A stretch of 64,000 bases of DNA, from positions 68,861,381-68,925,380 of the forward strand of contig JALJCS010000001.1 in assembly GCA_023055355.1 (NCBI GenBank). The letters are read 5' to 3'. Shown one piece after another: positions 1 to 13,289 of this stretch. How positions within the stretch are numbered: the stretch's first letter is position 1; the number at the start of each line of letters is the position of its first letter. The position numbers and the translations under genes were made by a program. The notes beneath the pieces were generated by a model, which saw only the letters and a program-made list of their open reading frames with translations, had not been told where the DNA came from and made no database searches. Origin of the DNA: Agelaius tricolor (Eukaryota > Chordata > Aves > Passeriformes > Icteridae).

Positions 1-2133
1 TCCCACAGCTGGAACATGTCTGTATGTCAGCGGTGGGAGTTTGGCTTTATAAATTATTCTCTCCAGGCCCACTGCCTTACCAAAGCATCCTGGTTCCTCT
101 GACAATTGACATGACAGTCATGGAAAAGACCATGTTTCATTGCACCATAGAAAATAAATGAAGCATTCTGTTAATTTTTGGTTTCTAGGTATTTTAGTAA
201 GCAACTGCATTTGTAGACCGCTGTGTCCTTGCTTCAGAGTTTGAGGAGGGGAACGTAACTTAATCCAGCATACAGGGCAATGCTGTATTGTATATATATG
301 ATATATATAAAGGCTCATACAGAGACAGAGCCTTTGCTCTCACCCAGAACAGGAGAAGCACATGAATAAGAAAGATTATTTTCAGCAGGTTTTCCAGTCT
401 GCACATACTAACAACTTCTCTAATGGCTCTTTCCAGCATGTTGTTGGACCCACTGCTTTATCTCTTTTCAAAGTTGTTAAGAGTCATACCCATACCCTTG
501 GTGGAAAAGGGTTTCCACCAAGTCCCCCACGTAAAGTGATTTATTTTCATAATAATACTGTTATATCTATCTAGCCAAAAGAGAAGAATACACGTCAGAC
601 CTATTGGTGAGCTGGTGTGCAGCCCCATAACCATGAACCAAGGAGAAGAGGTGGTGACAGTGAGGCCTCAGCTGAGCATTGTTTTGTTTTTTCTCTCTCC
701 TCATTCATCCTTTTTGTGAAACCAATAAAATGCTTTAACCTGTCTTTCAAATTGCTTTTTCACACAGCTGAGAGGATGCTGTGGAAGCATTGCTAATGAT
801 ATGGTTTGCCTGAAAGTGCCTGAACAGATGATATATCATTTGGGGTAGTCTCAGATGAGCTAATATCAAAGACAACTGATTAAATTGCAGTGAGAGGGAG
901 AAATGTATTAACCCTTTGACACACACCAGTAAACCTTCCTCTACAAGGTTTTTGTTTAAAAACAGGGAAGCAGATGTAAGGGTGAGAGAGCAGGTGGTAG
1001 GGCAGGAGTTTGGGACTAAATGGGATAGAGGCAAAAAAATTCTGGAGGATTAATTCTGACCTGGGAAAGAACTACTGAAGTCCAGTTGTAGTAAGAAGAG
1101 CACCACTAAGCAGAAAAAGGCAAAAATTGAGAGTTAATAAAAAATATTAAGAATAGTTGTGCTACAAAAATCTCACATGACACAGGAAGAGAGACAAAGT
1201 TGCTTTTCTAACTTAACCATCATCAGTTGCATGTTCCCCTTGCCCAGAGCTGCCCATCTCCTCTTTCAAGGAGAAACTGTAGGTATAGATTCAGAAACAC
1301 AGACAGAAAGATCAGCTCAGCAGGAAAAATATGGTCTTCCATTATTCACTTGGTTGGGTTACTCACTGGATCAGAAAACAAAAGAGAAAATAATTTTTTT
1401 TTTAATCCATATAACAAATTAAACAAATAAAAAATCCATAAATATTTGGTAGCTGTCAATTGAAATTCTTCACAGTTATAGAAACAATTTAAGGGGTTTA
1501 AAGAAGCTACAGTGCAAAGAAATTCTTGACAGGTCCATATCTGGAAGTTTTAAATGAAAATTCAGCCCCCAATAGCATAGAAATTTAAACATGCCAGATG
1601 TTCCAGGGATTTGACATAGTTCAACGAGGGTAGAGTTACAAGTTTATTAACTGCAGCAGCTGGTATTGAAGGATTTGCAAAATTTTTATGTAACATATAG
1701 TTGGTGCGTGTAAGCACACGGGGGACATGGAAAAATGTTGTGAAAGCCCAACAAAATGAGAACTCATTAAAAAAATTGGAAAAACGTGGTGTAAGGGGGT
1801 GTAATAAATTAAACGAACAGCAGAGGTCCTTGTTAAACAGCCTGCAGCCATACAAAGAAGAAGAGATGCAATAAAGGTTCGTTTATTTAGTTTGCCAGCG
1901 AGGATTTTTAAGAGCTTTTCTGAACTACAAAATCTTTTCAAATTATACGATTTGTAATTAAATCCATCTCCTTTGAAATAAATAGAATACGGGCCCTGTA
2001 GAGCTGTCCCCAGCTCACACATCTCCACAGCAGAGCTCCTGCAGTGAGTCTGAGCTGGAACTTGGCAGCACGGGGGAAGGACTGCTCTCCAGACAAGCTC
2101 ATGAGCCCATCCTGAAACCTATTAAGAAAAAAT

Positions 2134-2170
2134 TTAAATATAAGTTAATGGGTGATTAACTTATATTTAA
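2134..2170. repeat. Perfect 16-bp inverted repeat, 5-nt loop
   Basis: The left arm TTAAATATAAGTTAAT (2134-2149) and its exact reverse complement (2155-2170) flank the loop GGGTG. The AT-rich arms could form a cruciform in DNA or a hairpin in RNA. No flanking gene or transposon was recognised. It may be a remnant of a small inverted-repeat element or a chance product of AT-rich DNA. Confidence 0.85.
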
Positions 2171-5100
2171 GCAATTTTATTAATTAACAGAGTGGATATA
2201 AAGAAGTTACATCTTTAAATTTCACAACTATGTTTATCTAAAATAACACCAGAATGCCTCATGACACCTATTAGTTTGGGGTTTTTTCTTCCTTGAGTAC
2301 TTGAGAAAAGGGGTAAGTCGAGTGGTTTTGTTTCAGAGTAGGCAGAGTTTTTCAATTAATAGCTTTAAGGAACAGCAGGCCTTGCTGAGGCATACTACTG
2401 TGCAGATGGTGGCATTCAAAATGCAATTTAACTTAAATGTAAAGGCAAAAAAGAAGAGCATGGGTTTGTTGATACTACATAAACTAGATCGTATTCCATC
2501 TGTCTGCATTGCAGATAGATCACTTTTTCATGGAAAATTATATATAGATAAATACATTCCTGGCATAAAAGCATCTAAGAGTAGCAAAGTACAGCAAATA
2601 CATGAAAATAACTTGGTAAGTGTGTAACAAAACTACGTCAGCAGGCTGGAAGCCCAGACTGCTACCAGCCTAAGCTTCAAGTTCTGCAGCCTGCATTTCA
2701 CTTTATGGCATTCCCAAGCCACCACCATTTGAGGTTCAAATTTTACACACTGTAGGATTTATCCCTCCCAGCCTTTACCGGCTCAAGAGGAGAGACAAAT
2801 AATACTCAAGTAAATTCCAGCAACATTTTCTTCAAAATCTAGTTTAGAGCACACATGTCATATATGGCAGTGACAGTGCAGCTTGTCTGTTAGTAATTGT
2901 TTTGCCTACCCAGTGAATATCTGACCAAATTCAGTCAAGTCACAGAACCTTCAAAAGTACAGTTTGTGCATGTTCAACAGAAGTCATGTTTACCTTTGCA
3001 GCTGAAGAATCTGGAGACCACACAGTGAGGCATAAAACTGCATTGTTGAGCTGCTCTAGGGTTGGTCCAGGAACCTCACCTGAGAGGCAGATTTCTATAT
3101 GTTTTCATTGGTCCTCCTGCTGGGTCTATATGGAGCAGAAGAAAATGCTTAAGTCCATGATGCAAAGAGAGATTGGTACTGTCCATATCTGACCAGCCAC
3201 TCATAATCCAGACATTTCCATCTTAACCTCTGTAGCTGTTTCACATTTACAGAGCTGGTTCATCTGTCCAAGTTGTTACAAAAACACAGTTACTAACTCT
3301 GAAAGACCCAGATTCTTGAGTAATGAGTGTTACAGAAAGCCCTGGGGAAATAAAATGCTTCATAAATCTACAGCATGCACTTCAATGGTGTAGGATTGCA
3401 TGCGGTGACTTCTATTATGGTGCTCTGAAGGGCTAAGTAGGTGCAGAGCTGCATTGTGCTGAGTTCTGTGGGTGAGATCCCCCCTCTCAGCTAGAGGTAT
3501 CCATATGTCAATTTATAAACTGCTCATCATCTTGATTCCCTAAGAAAACACTGTCCATTCAGACAAATTTATGCCTACTTAGGAAATTATGCAGACCCAG
3601 TGCTGAAAAGTACAGTTTCACATATGAATTTGCCCACCCCTGTTTTCAGGCACAGGTTTGGTATTTATGATGATACCAAACTTTGCAGCAGCTTTTAATA
3701 GTTAAATAAACTCAGGAAACCACCTTTAGCAAAGATACTTTTGTGTACCAGAATATGAAATAGTTACAAATCAGTTTAGCTCTCTTTTTGTTTCATATGA
3801 CTGTAGACAGAGAGAGGAGGCATGTTAAGAGTTGGAGTGGCATTACACAGCTTCTAGAAAAAGTGTCAGTGACATTCTCAATAATCCCATTCACCATGCC
3901 TAAGTCTGCAGAGAGGTTTACATTCACCCACAGTGTGTGCTTTCCAGCATAGGAGTTAAAATGAACTGTCTCTCTGAAGCACCAGCCTCACTGATTACCC
4001 AGTCAAATGAGGTTTGATTCAGCACATCTCCAGTATAATTCCATCTCTAGTAAGCAAAAATATGTAGTGATACTCCATCTTTCCACTCAGTTTGCATATG
4101 CTAAGCGCTGCCATTTTTTTAGTCACTTTTATTTTCTGTTTCAAAAAATTCTGTCACTCTGCTCTTATATTAAAGCCCCGCTTAGAAGTTTTCTCAAGTT
4201 TCAGAGTCCTCCCCTGACAATATGCAAATACAGAGTTACCAGATGAGAGCACTGCCAGTGAGTTTAGCCAGAAACACTTCAAACAGGATGCAGAGCAAAT
4301 ACCTGAAAACAATCTCCTGTCTATCAGTGCTTTATTTAACCAAATGATCCACTGATTTTCCAGCAAGAAGCTGAAGACCAGCGAGTGATGACCTTTGCTC
4401 CATATGCCATGCCTTTAGCAGTCACTTACCACCCCTATACCAGTGCATGCTCTGCCAACTAATCACACAGTGATTTGTGGTTGCTATACTTAAATCTTGG
4501 AAACTTGCCACATATATTCAGAAATTACAAAGGAAATTACAAACAGCTTCCCATATACATTAGAGTCTATTCTCCCAGGTAGTTTGAAATTCTTGAGTTT
4601 GGAGAAAGCTGAAAAATTCCCAAGTTTTTACATACACTAAGATTCTGCAGAAAAATTTCATTTGCAAGAAACAGCTTTTCTTTTGGATTTCAATATTGTC
4701 TAGCAGGAACACATTCCTGCAAGATACCATTTTCTGTATCCTTATTTATTCCTGAATGCTAAACATCACTCTAGCACCTCCCTCACTTAATGTGGTGTCA
4801 TTTTTCCTGTTTCCAGGGTGACTGCTGGAGTTTTCCTGCAGCTGGACCAAGCGGAGGTGATGCATGCACCCTTCCGGGAATTGAATTCCATCCTCCAAAA
4901 CATTCGCTGCTCTTTGTTCCATATGTATGGAACATGCAGCCAGGGCTCTCTCCTGTAACTGTATCACTGCCTCACAAACCAAGGCATGAAGGTCTTCCTC
5001 ATTCAAGAGATTATATTTGTAGCCAAGGAGGATCCCACACAAAGGCAGAGAATTTAACTTGGCTTGTTTTGGTTTTGTTTTTTCTTTTTAACCAGGTTAA

Positions 5101-8100
5101 AAAGACACAGACATCAACAGCAAGAGCTGGATCTGAATTTCTCCTCACTGTGTCGTTTTCACCCTTAAAAATAATTATCTGCATGAATGCATGAGTTCAA
5201 CAAGAACAGAATTTAATTGTGCCAGAGGAATGATGGGAGACTATAATGTTTAACTAAACCCCAGATAATTAAGGGGGAAGCTTTATTTTATCAAATAGCA
5301 CCTCTCTCTTTCAAGCAACTATGCATTTATTGGTATGGCTGCTTTTTCTGAACTTAATTAAATCAACAAGATCCCATATAAGCTTGCACAGCTGTATTGC
5401 CTTCCTGCAGTTTCAAATATTTTTACAATCTCGGGTGGAGCGTGAGATACCAGGTGCTTCAGCAACTAACTCTGAAAACAGAGTTAACAGATGTTATACT
5501 CCCAAAGTGGAAATAAACATCTCTGCATTCCCATGACTAAAGAATCTTCTTTTATTCCTTACCAAGCAGCAATCAGAATACAGATTATTAACAAAATAAA
5601 ACAAAACAAAACAAAATGCATTTCAGGGTAGGATAAGGAATTTTTAATGCTTCCTGGAAATAAAGAAGATAACATTTTTTCCTTTCTTATCCCTGTCTAA
5701 ATAAAAAGAATTCTGAATTAAAAAATTTTATCGTACAGTAGCTTCTCCCTTGATGTTAAGAAGTGACACAGGCCTTTTAAAGCGGGTAAATATGCTGTCA
5801 TTTTTAAGTAGATCACTCTTTAAAGTACTCAGTACTTTGGGAAGGAAGGGAGAGGAGGAGAAAAAATTGAAAGATTAGGGAACTACTAAAATATGTTCAA
5901 GCTGTTTAAATCTAAAAGTTAATCACATATACACAGATGGGTTGTAAAACCAGATAATACAGTGGTAAAGCACCTCTAGAACTTTTTTTTCACTTCTTGT
6001 TATTTTCTCAACAATCTAACATTAAATATAGATGAGTAACCAAAAATGTATGAAAATAACTGCTACCAAAAAGCTTTCTGCACAGTGTGTGGTAAAATGG
6101 GATTACTGCAATGATTGGAGGGTAGATGAAACCTTTGGTAACTACAACAAATCTCTGTTGTGAGTTAGTGCCTGTTTGCTACAGGTGTGATTCCCCCCTC
6201 AGTCAGGTCTGTGACCATGCTGCCAGGGACCCCCACAGTGCAACATGTGACCCTGTGCCTAAGAATGCCCCTTCTGAGCAATTTCTAGCAACCCAAATAT
6301 GCCCAAAACTCAGCTACCAAAAGCTGGTCCTACACTATCATGCAGGGACAGCAACAGAGCCCTCCTTAATTTCTTTTCATATTAGTCTTATCACCCATCT
6401 TTGACATTTTCTGTCTCACTGTCAAGCCAAGATCTCTCACTACAAGAACACTCACCATTGCAATCAGAAGCAAGCTGTAGGTGAAAAAGGAGGCATTTTC
6501 TGCCCATGGGGGAGCAGGACAAGGGACTGCTCCTGCAGGCTGGATTTGAGGGTCAGCAGCCTGTGCTGGCTCCATGGCTTCACTCTCACATGCTGCAGAA
6601 AGCCAGACCATTGGTACAAGCTATGGCTGTGCACCCCCAGGCCAGCCTTAGAGGGCTTTATAGTCTCATTTGAAGAAGCCACCAGTCACTGGTGATTCCA
6701 AGCTCTGCAGCTGCCATCAGCCCTCAGCCTTCCTCCACCTCCAAACACCCACAGAAAAATTAATACTAAAGCACTGCCAAAACCAAATCCTCACAGACTG
6801 CTGCCATCAAAGCCAAGCAGTGGAAACTGCTGAGGGAGGCAACACTCTACATGTTTTGGTGCCAAAATTCAAGTGTGTAATAACTAGGATCAGGAATGCA
6901 GTCTCCTTTTTCTGCCACCTTTCAGAATTGGGCATCTCAGAAGGACAACCCCAAACACCTACCTACCCCTGGTTGGAGAGGATGCCTACCCAAGGACTGT
7001 AGTTTGCTTTCTACTGTTTCACAAAGAGATGAGGGGAAGGAGAAGATATGACCGCATAAAAACCAGACAGCAGATTTCCTTTCCCACTGGGCCCCCAAAG
7101 TCATACACTGCCAGGGATTTCTCCTTTCAGCTTCATGCACCCTCTATTTCCTTCTGCATAATAATGCAGAGCATCAGATGCACAGCTCAGCTCTGGAATG
7201 CCATGCACCAAAAATGATACATGTCAGAAATGCCACAGTATGGATAGAGGACCTTACCACTCATGCTGCACTTCACTTCTGCCTCCCTTAGCATGAGCAG
7301 AAGATTGCACCTCCTGCAAGAAAGAGGCTATGGGGTAATGGCTATTTCTATTAACAGCTAAAAAAACAAACTCGTGAGACTTTGCTTTGGCTCATATTGG
7401 GTTTTCTTCAGTGTGTTCCCTGTTGCAGAGAAGGTCAGCTGCCGTCACTAAGAAATTTGCTGTACCACATTTTCAACTCCAGGTTGTGGCCTGAGAGTAA
7501 CCACTGGAATTACTTTGGCTGTGATATCTCCTATTCTTCAGTTATGCCATTCTAGACATATGGCTGGCACATCTTTCTATGCTTGTGCTGGGAAGTAATG
7601 TCCACAAATAGTTTTATATCCAGAAAACTTGAAACTATTTAATTTTATCAAGTTTGTATTTACTTAAGCTTGCTTCACCCATTCACTTTTTATCATTATA
7701 ATGCCTTGGGTTGTTTCCCATAACTTTTTCAGCATCACAGCAGACCATAATGGAATATTTCCTAGTTGCCACAGGATATGAATTATAAGACACAGAATTA
7801 TTAAATTTTCACCTGCCTATGCGTTTAGATTCCACCTTCACTAGTATTAACTCCCACTACTTTTGCTAGGTCCTCTGGACACCGGTGAGACAGTAATACT
7901 CTGCTTTAACCACAGGAAAGCAAGATTTGGGGAAGAAAAAGGCAATCATTAAAACATTACCAGGAGGCTTATGTCAGCTCTAACCAGAGTCAAAACAGCT
8001 GACAGAACAAGGAGTGTTTACTTTAGAAATCTACTTAGATCTGTCGTGGATCTATTCACTTCTAGCTCTTTGCTAAGACTGCTGGACAGCTGGCATCAGT

Positions 8101-8286
8101 ATTTGACTCTTTCCTCAATATTTACAAATAGATACATAAAAGTCAGAGGATGAAGCTTTCAGAGATGTTTCTAAATCCCTTCCTTTTGCATTTGCCAGCC
8201 TGGGACATCTTGCAAACCTGTCTCCTTGTACAAAACACAATTTAGTTGTATATGGGAACTGCTAGCTATGAATAACTTGGTGTGAC

Positions 8287-8306
8287 TGAAAAGCAGCTGC
8301 TTTTCA
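8287..8306. repeat. Perfect 20-bp palindrome centred on an E-box
   Basis: TGAAAAGCAGCTGCTTTTCA equals its own reverse complement. Its core, CAGCTG, is an E-box of the kind bound by basic helix-loop-helix dimers. The symmetry reaches well beyond the hexamer. Function is not shown by the sequence. Confidence 0.85.
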
Positions 8307-9317
8307 TTAACAAGATAAGTCTGATAAACAGCCCAGTTAAACCTAGCACATATGATCTCTACAGGTCACAGTAGTTACCAGCAGACTTTTCATTTACAGA
8401 AATCATATTTGCACTGGCCTACTCATAATGCAATGGGTGGGTTGGGAAATGAAATCCTCAGGAAAAAAACAACTGAGCTGCTGCTCTCAAAACTGAATCT
8501 CTTGTGTGTTTTGGAACTTTAAAAGGAAGGAAAAATATAATACTCATTTCTAATGAATCGCTGTTTCACTTTAAATGAAAGGTGTTATCTCAGAGATGGG
8601 ACATGAATATGCACAAGCTACACTGAAACAACCCTTTAAGACAGCAAAGTCAAACATGAGTCACCTGAATTTGGCACATTTCTGCACATCAATTAGGACA
8701 CTGCTTCTAATTACAGAAATGGATAACAAGCTTGTCTGTGCTCGTCCAGTACACTAGAGGATGGTGTTCATTTAATGAGCATCCCACTGATAATTTGTTT
8801 TCTTCTCATTATTCACTATCTGGGCCTCAGACTCATGTACAGCATGCTGTTCAGTTGTTCATTTTCCCAATGGGTTTTTCCACAGGCTTGGCACAGCATC
8901 TGAGTGATTCATAAGCGGCATCTTTACATGTTGTGAGAACGTGGCTGTGTTTCACAAACAGGAATCTGAAACAGAGAGATAGGAAGGAAAAGTGCACACT
9001 GATTTTGCAACATTAGTGATTGGAAAGTAGTTGCATTAATAAATTCTTAAGGAAGAAATACCCTAAGAATCAGGAGGTATCAAATGTCCCTGGCTGGTGG
9101 CAGCAGTCCCTTGGAACAGGGCACTGGGGAAGCAAATAATTGAGATAAGTTCAAAATTTGACCAGAAATACACAAGGAAAAAAATCCATTGAGGATTATA
9201 TGATATAAAGATGACAACACTGGCTCAGAAGACTGTTCAGGACTAATTTTTGGAATCAAGAAAAACACCACAGAGAAGTATTACTATGTGACACTCTTGT
9301 TCCTGTATGCTTTCCAG

Positions 9318-9404
9318 CAAGCCACTGGCCACTGCCAGAGACAGGATGCAGGGGAGATGGATTAATGGATTATTGGTCTGGTCTGGCACAGCCACTCCTA
9401 TCTC
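9318..9404 (+). mobile_element. Degraded CR1-type LINE 3' end
   Basis: The stretch reading gccactggccactgccagag, followed by acaggatgc, a gatgg block, ttggtctggtctggcac and a cactcctat end, follows the layout of old CR1/L3-type 3' ends in reptiles and birds. Those read 'ctggccactg...gacaggatgctggg...gatggacc...ttggtctgacccagtatggc'. Several substitutions and a small gap suggest an old insertion. The resemblance is recalled from the family and was not checked against a library. Edges are approximate. Confidence 0.6.
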
Positions 9405-11240
9405 TGCTGTTAAACAAAACCTGGCTAAACAACAGTTCTGAGTTTGGCATGAGACTCCATAGAGCTTTACCAACTATTAGGATGTTTTTAGTATACCCAT
9501 ATATATTATATATATTCAGTTCTCTCAGTGACACTTCTGATCTTGAAAATATTGGCCTTTGGCTTCCTACAAAGTCCCACAAAAATGCAGTAGCTTTTGA
9601 TCACATAACTGGATAGTGAAACAAGAAAATGTACACATTAAATTTTTGCACTTTTCATGCAACCTGACACATCTTTTCAATACTCCTAATAACATAAAAT
9701 TAAACATAAAACTAATAACATTAATTAATATGTAACTTCTTTTAGGTAGGCCATGTTTGTCTCAGATTTTTCCTGTCAGAAGTTACTAGATTTTTTTATA
9801 TTATTACATCTTATATCTTCCCTGGTATGCAGCAAAGATTTGACATCTATCTATCATCATGAATCACACAAAGAACTGAGAATCCATCACCATATACTGG
9901 CAGAGGGATCTGTTACCGTTTTCTTGGAATATCAGTATGTCACCTTGTGTTTAGGGAAAGATGATTTTGATGCTATATCTCTTGTTCCACTCCAAAGGAT
10001 ATTTACTTAGGAAAAGTATTTTTGCCTTTCTTTGTCATACATTCTATGACACTTTGAAAAACAAGAACATCAGCAAAATTTTCTACACTTAGTTCTTCGC
10101 TGCCTGCAGATCTGTAAGTGCAATGCAATAAAGTCTGACCTGAAGGGATTTTCTAATGAGTCAATGATGTTTATTTCATTGCTGAGAAACATCACTGTCA
10201 AAAACAAGTTGATGTAAGGATTTACTTTGAAAAAAGGTAAGCCAGAAAAGGTTTATAAGACCCAGAATGGGATCTTAGGTATGAGAAGTCTCCATTCCAG
10301 AATAATACTCTCCTGGGAGTGAGGAAAGGACAGTAAGGAGTAACATGAAAGGTCCCATAGCTTGGGTAAGACCTTGGATGTGACTACTGCCTGTGAACCC
10401 TTCTCTCCATACAGCAGCTCTATATTGTATAAATCATTAAATAAGCATGAGGCTGAGGAGGCAAACAGGCTTTATAGCTTGCTGGTCCCAACTTGGAGAA
10501 CCCATAACAAGTCCTATTTCCTTATCACAAAGGGAAACCTAGAACAAGATCCTAAACCTGGCATCTATGTGGTCCAGATGAGTGTCCTGACCAACAAATT
10601 CTTGTTTCCTTGGGTTGATCTGGGTAAGGCAGAGAGGGGTTTTGTGGAAAGGGGCTTGGGAAGAGTTGATTTCTTCTAACTTTTGAAAACCTCTGAACAG
10701 TATCTGTTTCAATTTTTCTCTGAAAGGCAAAAGTTCAAAAAACCACAGTAAGTCCTGCAAGACGAAAGAAGTATCCCCCTTCTGCCAAATTTCCCCTTCT
10801 CTTCTGGGGTCCAGCAGGACATGGCAGCTCCATGCAGGTTTATGCCTACAGAAACATCTTCCTGCCTGGAGTTCTAATGCTGGGGTACGCACACTCCTTC
10901 CAGGTCAGATTTTGAAATAACACATAACCCAGCTCAGCGTCTTCCACAGGATTTCCACCTGAAAGGACTGACTGAGACACCCCTTTCCCCACCAGCAGGA
11001 AGCCTCACCTTCCCACATTACAGCCAGCAACTCTTTCATGTAAGGGGCTTTGGGTCAAAGGCAAGAAGCCAGTTCTCTTCATCTGGGAACACCATCCCCT
11101 AAGGACTCATCTGTACCAGTAAAGCACACAGGGCATGCACCCAGCCTCTGTAGCATGATCATTTATTTTCTTAAATTATCATACTTCATGGCCCAGTTTT
11201 GGCTCTTCTTGCCATGGTTTGGAGAATAGCACAGGATATA
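9405..11240. other. Intergenic DNA, nothing recognised
   Basis: No gene, RNA gene or clear repeat was recognised. Open frames up to about 117 codons exist on both strands but overlap one another without any domain signature. The first copy of a 37-bp duplicated segment (11106-11142) lies here. Confidence 0.55.
11106..11142 (+). repeat. 37-bp dispersed duplication, copy 1
   Basis: This copy begins CTCATCTGTACCAGTAAAGC and matches 12067-12103 at 34 of 37 positions by eye. Flanking sequence on the left is not similar, and similarity fades to the right. It may be part of an unrecognised interspersed repeat. Confidence 0.75.
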
Positions 11241-11563
11241 TGGGGATATGACAGTCTGGTCAGAGACAGAGAAAGCTAGATAAGCTTTCCCATGAATTGG
11301 TCTGGGAAGCTCTAGGGAGCTGGAGAGAAAGAATTGTAATCTGCCGGTGGTGTTTGTAATAAGTTGTTTTTCTCAAGAGATGTTTACCCCAAAGGGTGTC
11401 TTCTTAATTAGCCAATCATGTGAAATGTGTTGATTAAATGACCAATCAAGTCCACCTGTGTCAGACCAGAGTAGAAAAGAATAAAAAGCCCAAGAAAGTA
11501 AGGGCTTCTAGCCTCTTAGCTTTCTGATCTAGAATTTGTGTCATTCCTGACTCAATAGTAACA
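11241..11563 (+). mobile_element. Probable ERVK-like solo LTR
   Basis: The features suggest a short avian retroviral LTR. Two CCAAT boxes (in gccaatcatg near 11411 and accaatcaag near 11441) precede a TATA-like AATAAAAAG near 11480, followed by a short R/U5-like tail ending in CA at 11563. The right flank GATAGA (11564-11569) nearly matches GATATA (11235-11240) just before a TG at 11241. That is a possible 6-bp target duplication with one mismatch, as expected for ERVK-type insertions. No gag, pol or env remnant is adjacent, so it would be a solo LTR. The 5' boundary is the weakest part, and the terminal inverted repeats are poor beyond TG...CA. Confidence 0.55.
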
Positions 11564-13289
11564 GATAGAGACTTATTTCAACTAGGTTTTATGCCATTTT
11601 CTTATTTAAATAGAAAATATAAGTCCATGAATACAAATCTCTTATTTTCCTTTTTTTTCTTTTTATTTCTTTTTTGGTTTTTGCTAGATATAGGCCTTGA
11701 CCAGTGTGATTTGGGGTGGGAACAACTGTTGACCTACAAGGCACTAAACTCTCTGCACCATCTGATAATTAAGGCATTCTCCCACAAAATGGGACTTTCA
11801 GATATGAATCCCATCAGGCACAGGAAAGATTTAAGCTTGGATCTGCTGTAAAGACAAATTCACTTACCAGGGAGCCTGGGCACATACAGACGGTGGCTTC
11901 ATTTCAAATGTCCTGCAGGCACAACATTTGCATTGGATTGTGCCATGTTGAGCCTGAATGCAAAGGGATTTGACAAGTGCCCCTTCCCAGAGCAGGCAAC
12001 ACAGATTAGTGCACACAGGGCTGGCACAAGGACAAGTCTAAGTCCAAGCACACAAATCCCCAGGGGCTCATCTGTACCAGCAAAGCAAACAGGGCATGGA
12101 CCCTCTGGAGCTGGATCTTTCATTTTCATTACTAATATAATACTATAGCGGTTACTGGTCCAATATAAATATGTAAATGCCACACTTTTACTGTCTAGGA
12201 CAGTGAATACTTATTGCTGTAGAGCCCAATGCTGTATATTATGACCAGACACCATCAGGCAACCATTTAATTTTCTGCCCACATTAGAAACCAGAAAGGA
12301 TTCCTAAAATGGAGTATGTTGCAGCTCTGCTTATGAGTCCTGTAGTCATTCTTCCTCAGCTTATCCTGGCACTTGAACATAGACTGAATAACCCATTCCT
12401 TCAGAAATGTAACATTAATAAACTCTGAAGAGCCAAACTGAGGGTATAATTCCCCCACCTTCAATACTTTCATACACATGTTGGAGAAAAGCTTTCTTTG
12501 TTTTGGTACAATAATTCACTTCACAATTACCAACAGCACAGCAGGCTTGCCTAATTGAAGAGATAATGTCAGTGGAATACTTTCCTGCTGTAAAGTATTG
12601 TAAATAAAACTGTGTAGATAAAATAGTCATTTTGACTTTTTTTTAGGGGCAACATTTAATTTGTAACGGTCATTGTTGCATTAAAGCATCAGCATAAAGA
12701 AAAAAAGAGCAGTTGATGCTTGTTTCTTTTACATATTAACAATTTACTGAAATAATAAATCTCTAAAAAATATAATCAAATTGTGTCTCATGGTGTCCCT
12801 ATCTTTCATTTATTTCACCTAGAGCAATGAAAATTCAGCAAAATAAGACCTTGATCCTGCAGAGCTTAAATACACATCCTTACCTTACTTCTTTATTTTC
12901 AATAGTGCTATTGAAATCAATAGTCATTAAGCTGAGTCCAGGCAAAAGCTTTTTCAGGGTTGAGAACAAAGTACAATTTAAGGTAGCTAGCAGTAGCAGT
13001 CTGATTCTGAAAGAACAAATGTCATCATTTTTTATAAAGCTTCAGCAAATTGCCTCTCTGACATTTTTGGAAGTTATTTTGACAATCTTCTCCTTTATTT
13101 CTGAATTATGTCAAGCTTGTGGAAACACACAATAATGCCATCACTTTTTTAAATTTTGTCTTCCTGTGAAAGGTTCATGTAATCCTATTTTTACATGTTA
13201 CTCACTGCATTTCAAAAATAAATCAAGTTAATTTTGCACCACAAAGGTGTGGATGTAAGCATCTGAAGCCCAAAATTCAGACAGCCTTC
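11564..13289. other. Intergenic DNA, nothing recognised
   Basis: No gene was recognised. The stretch holds the second copy of the 37-bp duplication and AT-rich sequence. The open frames (up to about 100 codons) lack domain signatures. Confidence 0.55.
12067..12103 (+). repeat. 37-bp dispersed duplication, copy 2
   Basis: This copy begins CTCATCTGTACCAGCAAAGC and differs from 11106-11142 at three positions. The copies are 961 bp apart in direct orientation and lie on either side of the putative LTR at 11241-11563. Confidence 0.75.

Larger units (their letters stand above)
1..9317. other. Intergenic AT-rich DNA, no gene recognised
   Basis: Short open frames occur on both strands here. None shows a recognisable domain, and I see no chain of splice sites joining them. 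They look like chance frames. The stretch holds AT-dinucleotide patches near 289-310, a perfect 16-bp hairpin at 2134-2170 and a 20-bp palindrome at 8287-8306, listed separately. LAMA4 begins about 23 kb to the right. In mammals the 5' side of LAMA4 faces a large gene-poor interval, which would fit, but that synteny is inferred and not seen here. Confidence 0.6.

Noticed and set aside
4746..5194. Overlapping frames of 98 (minus) and 134 (plus) codons.
   Set aside because: The minus frame has a protein-like helical stretch, but I recognise no family and no flanking splice sites; a similarity search would decide.
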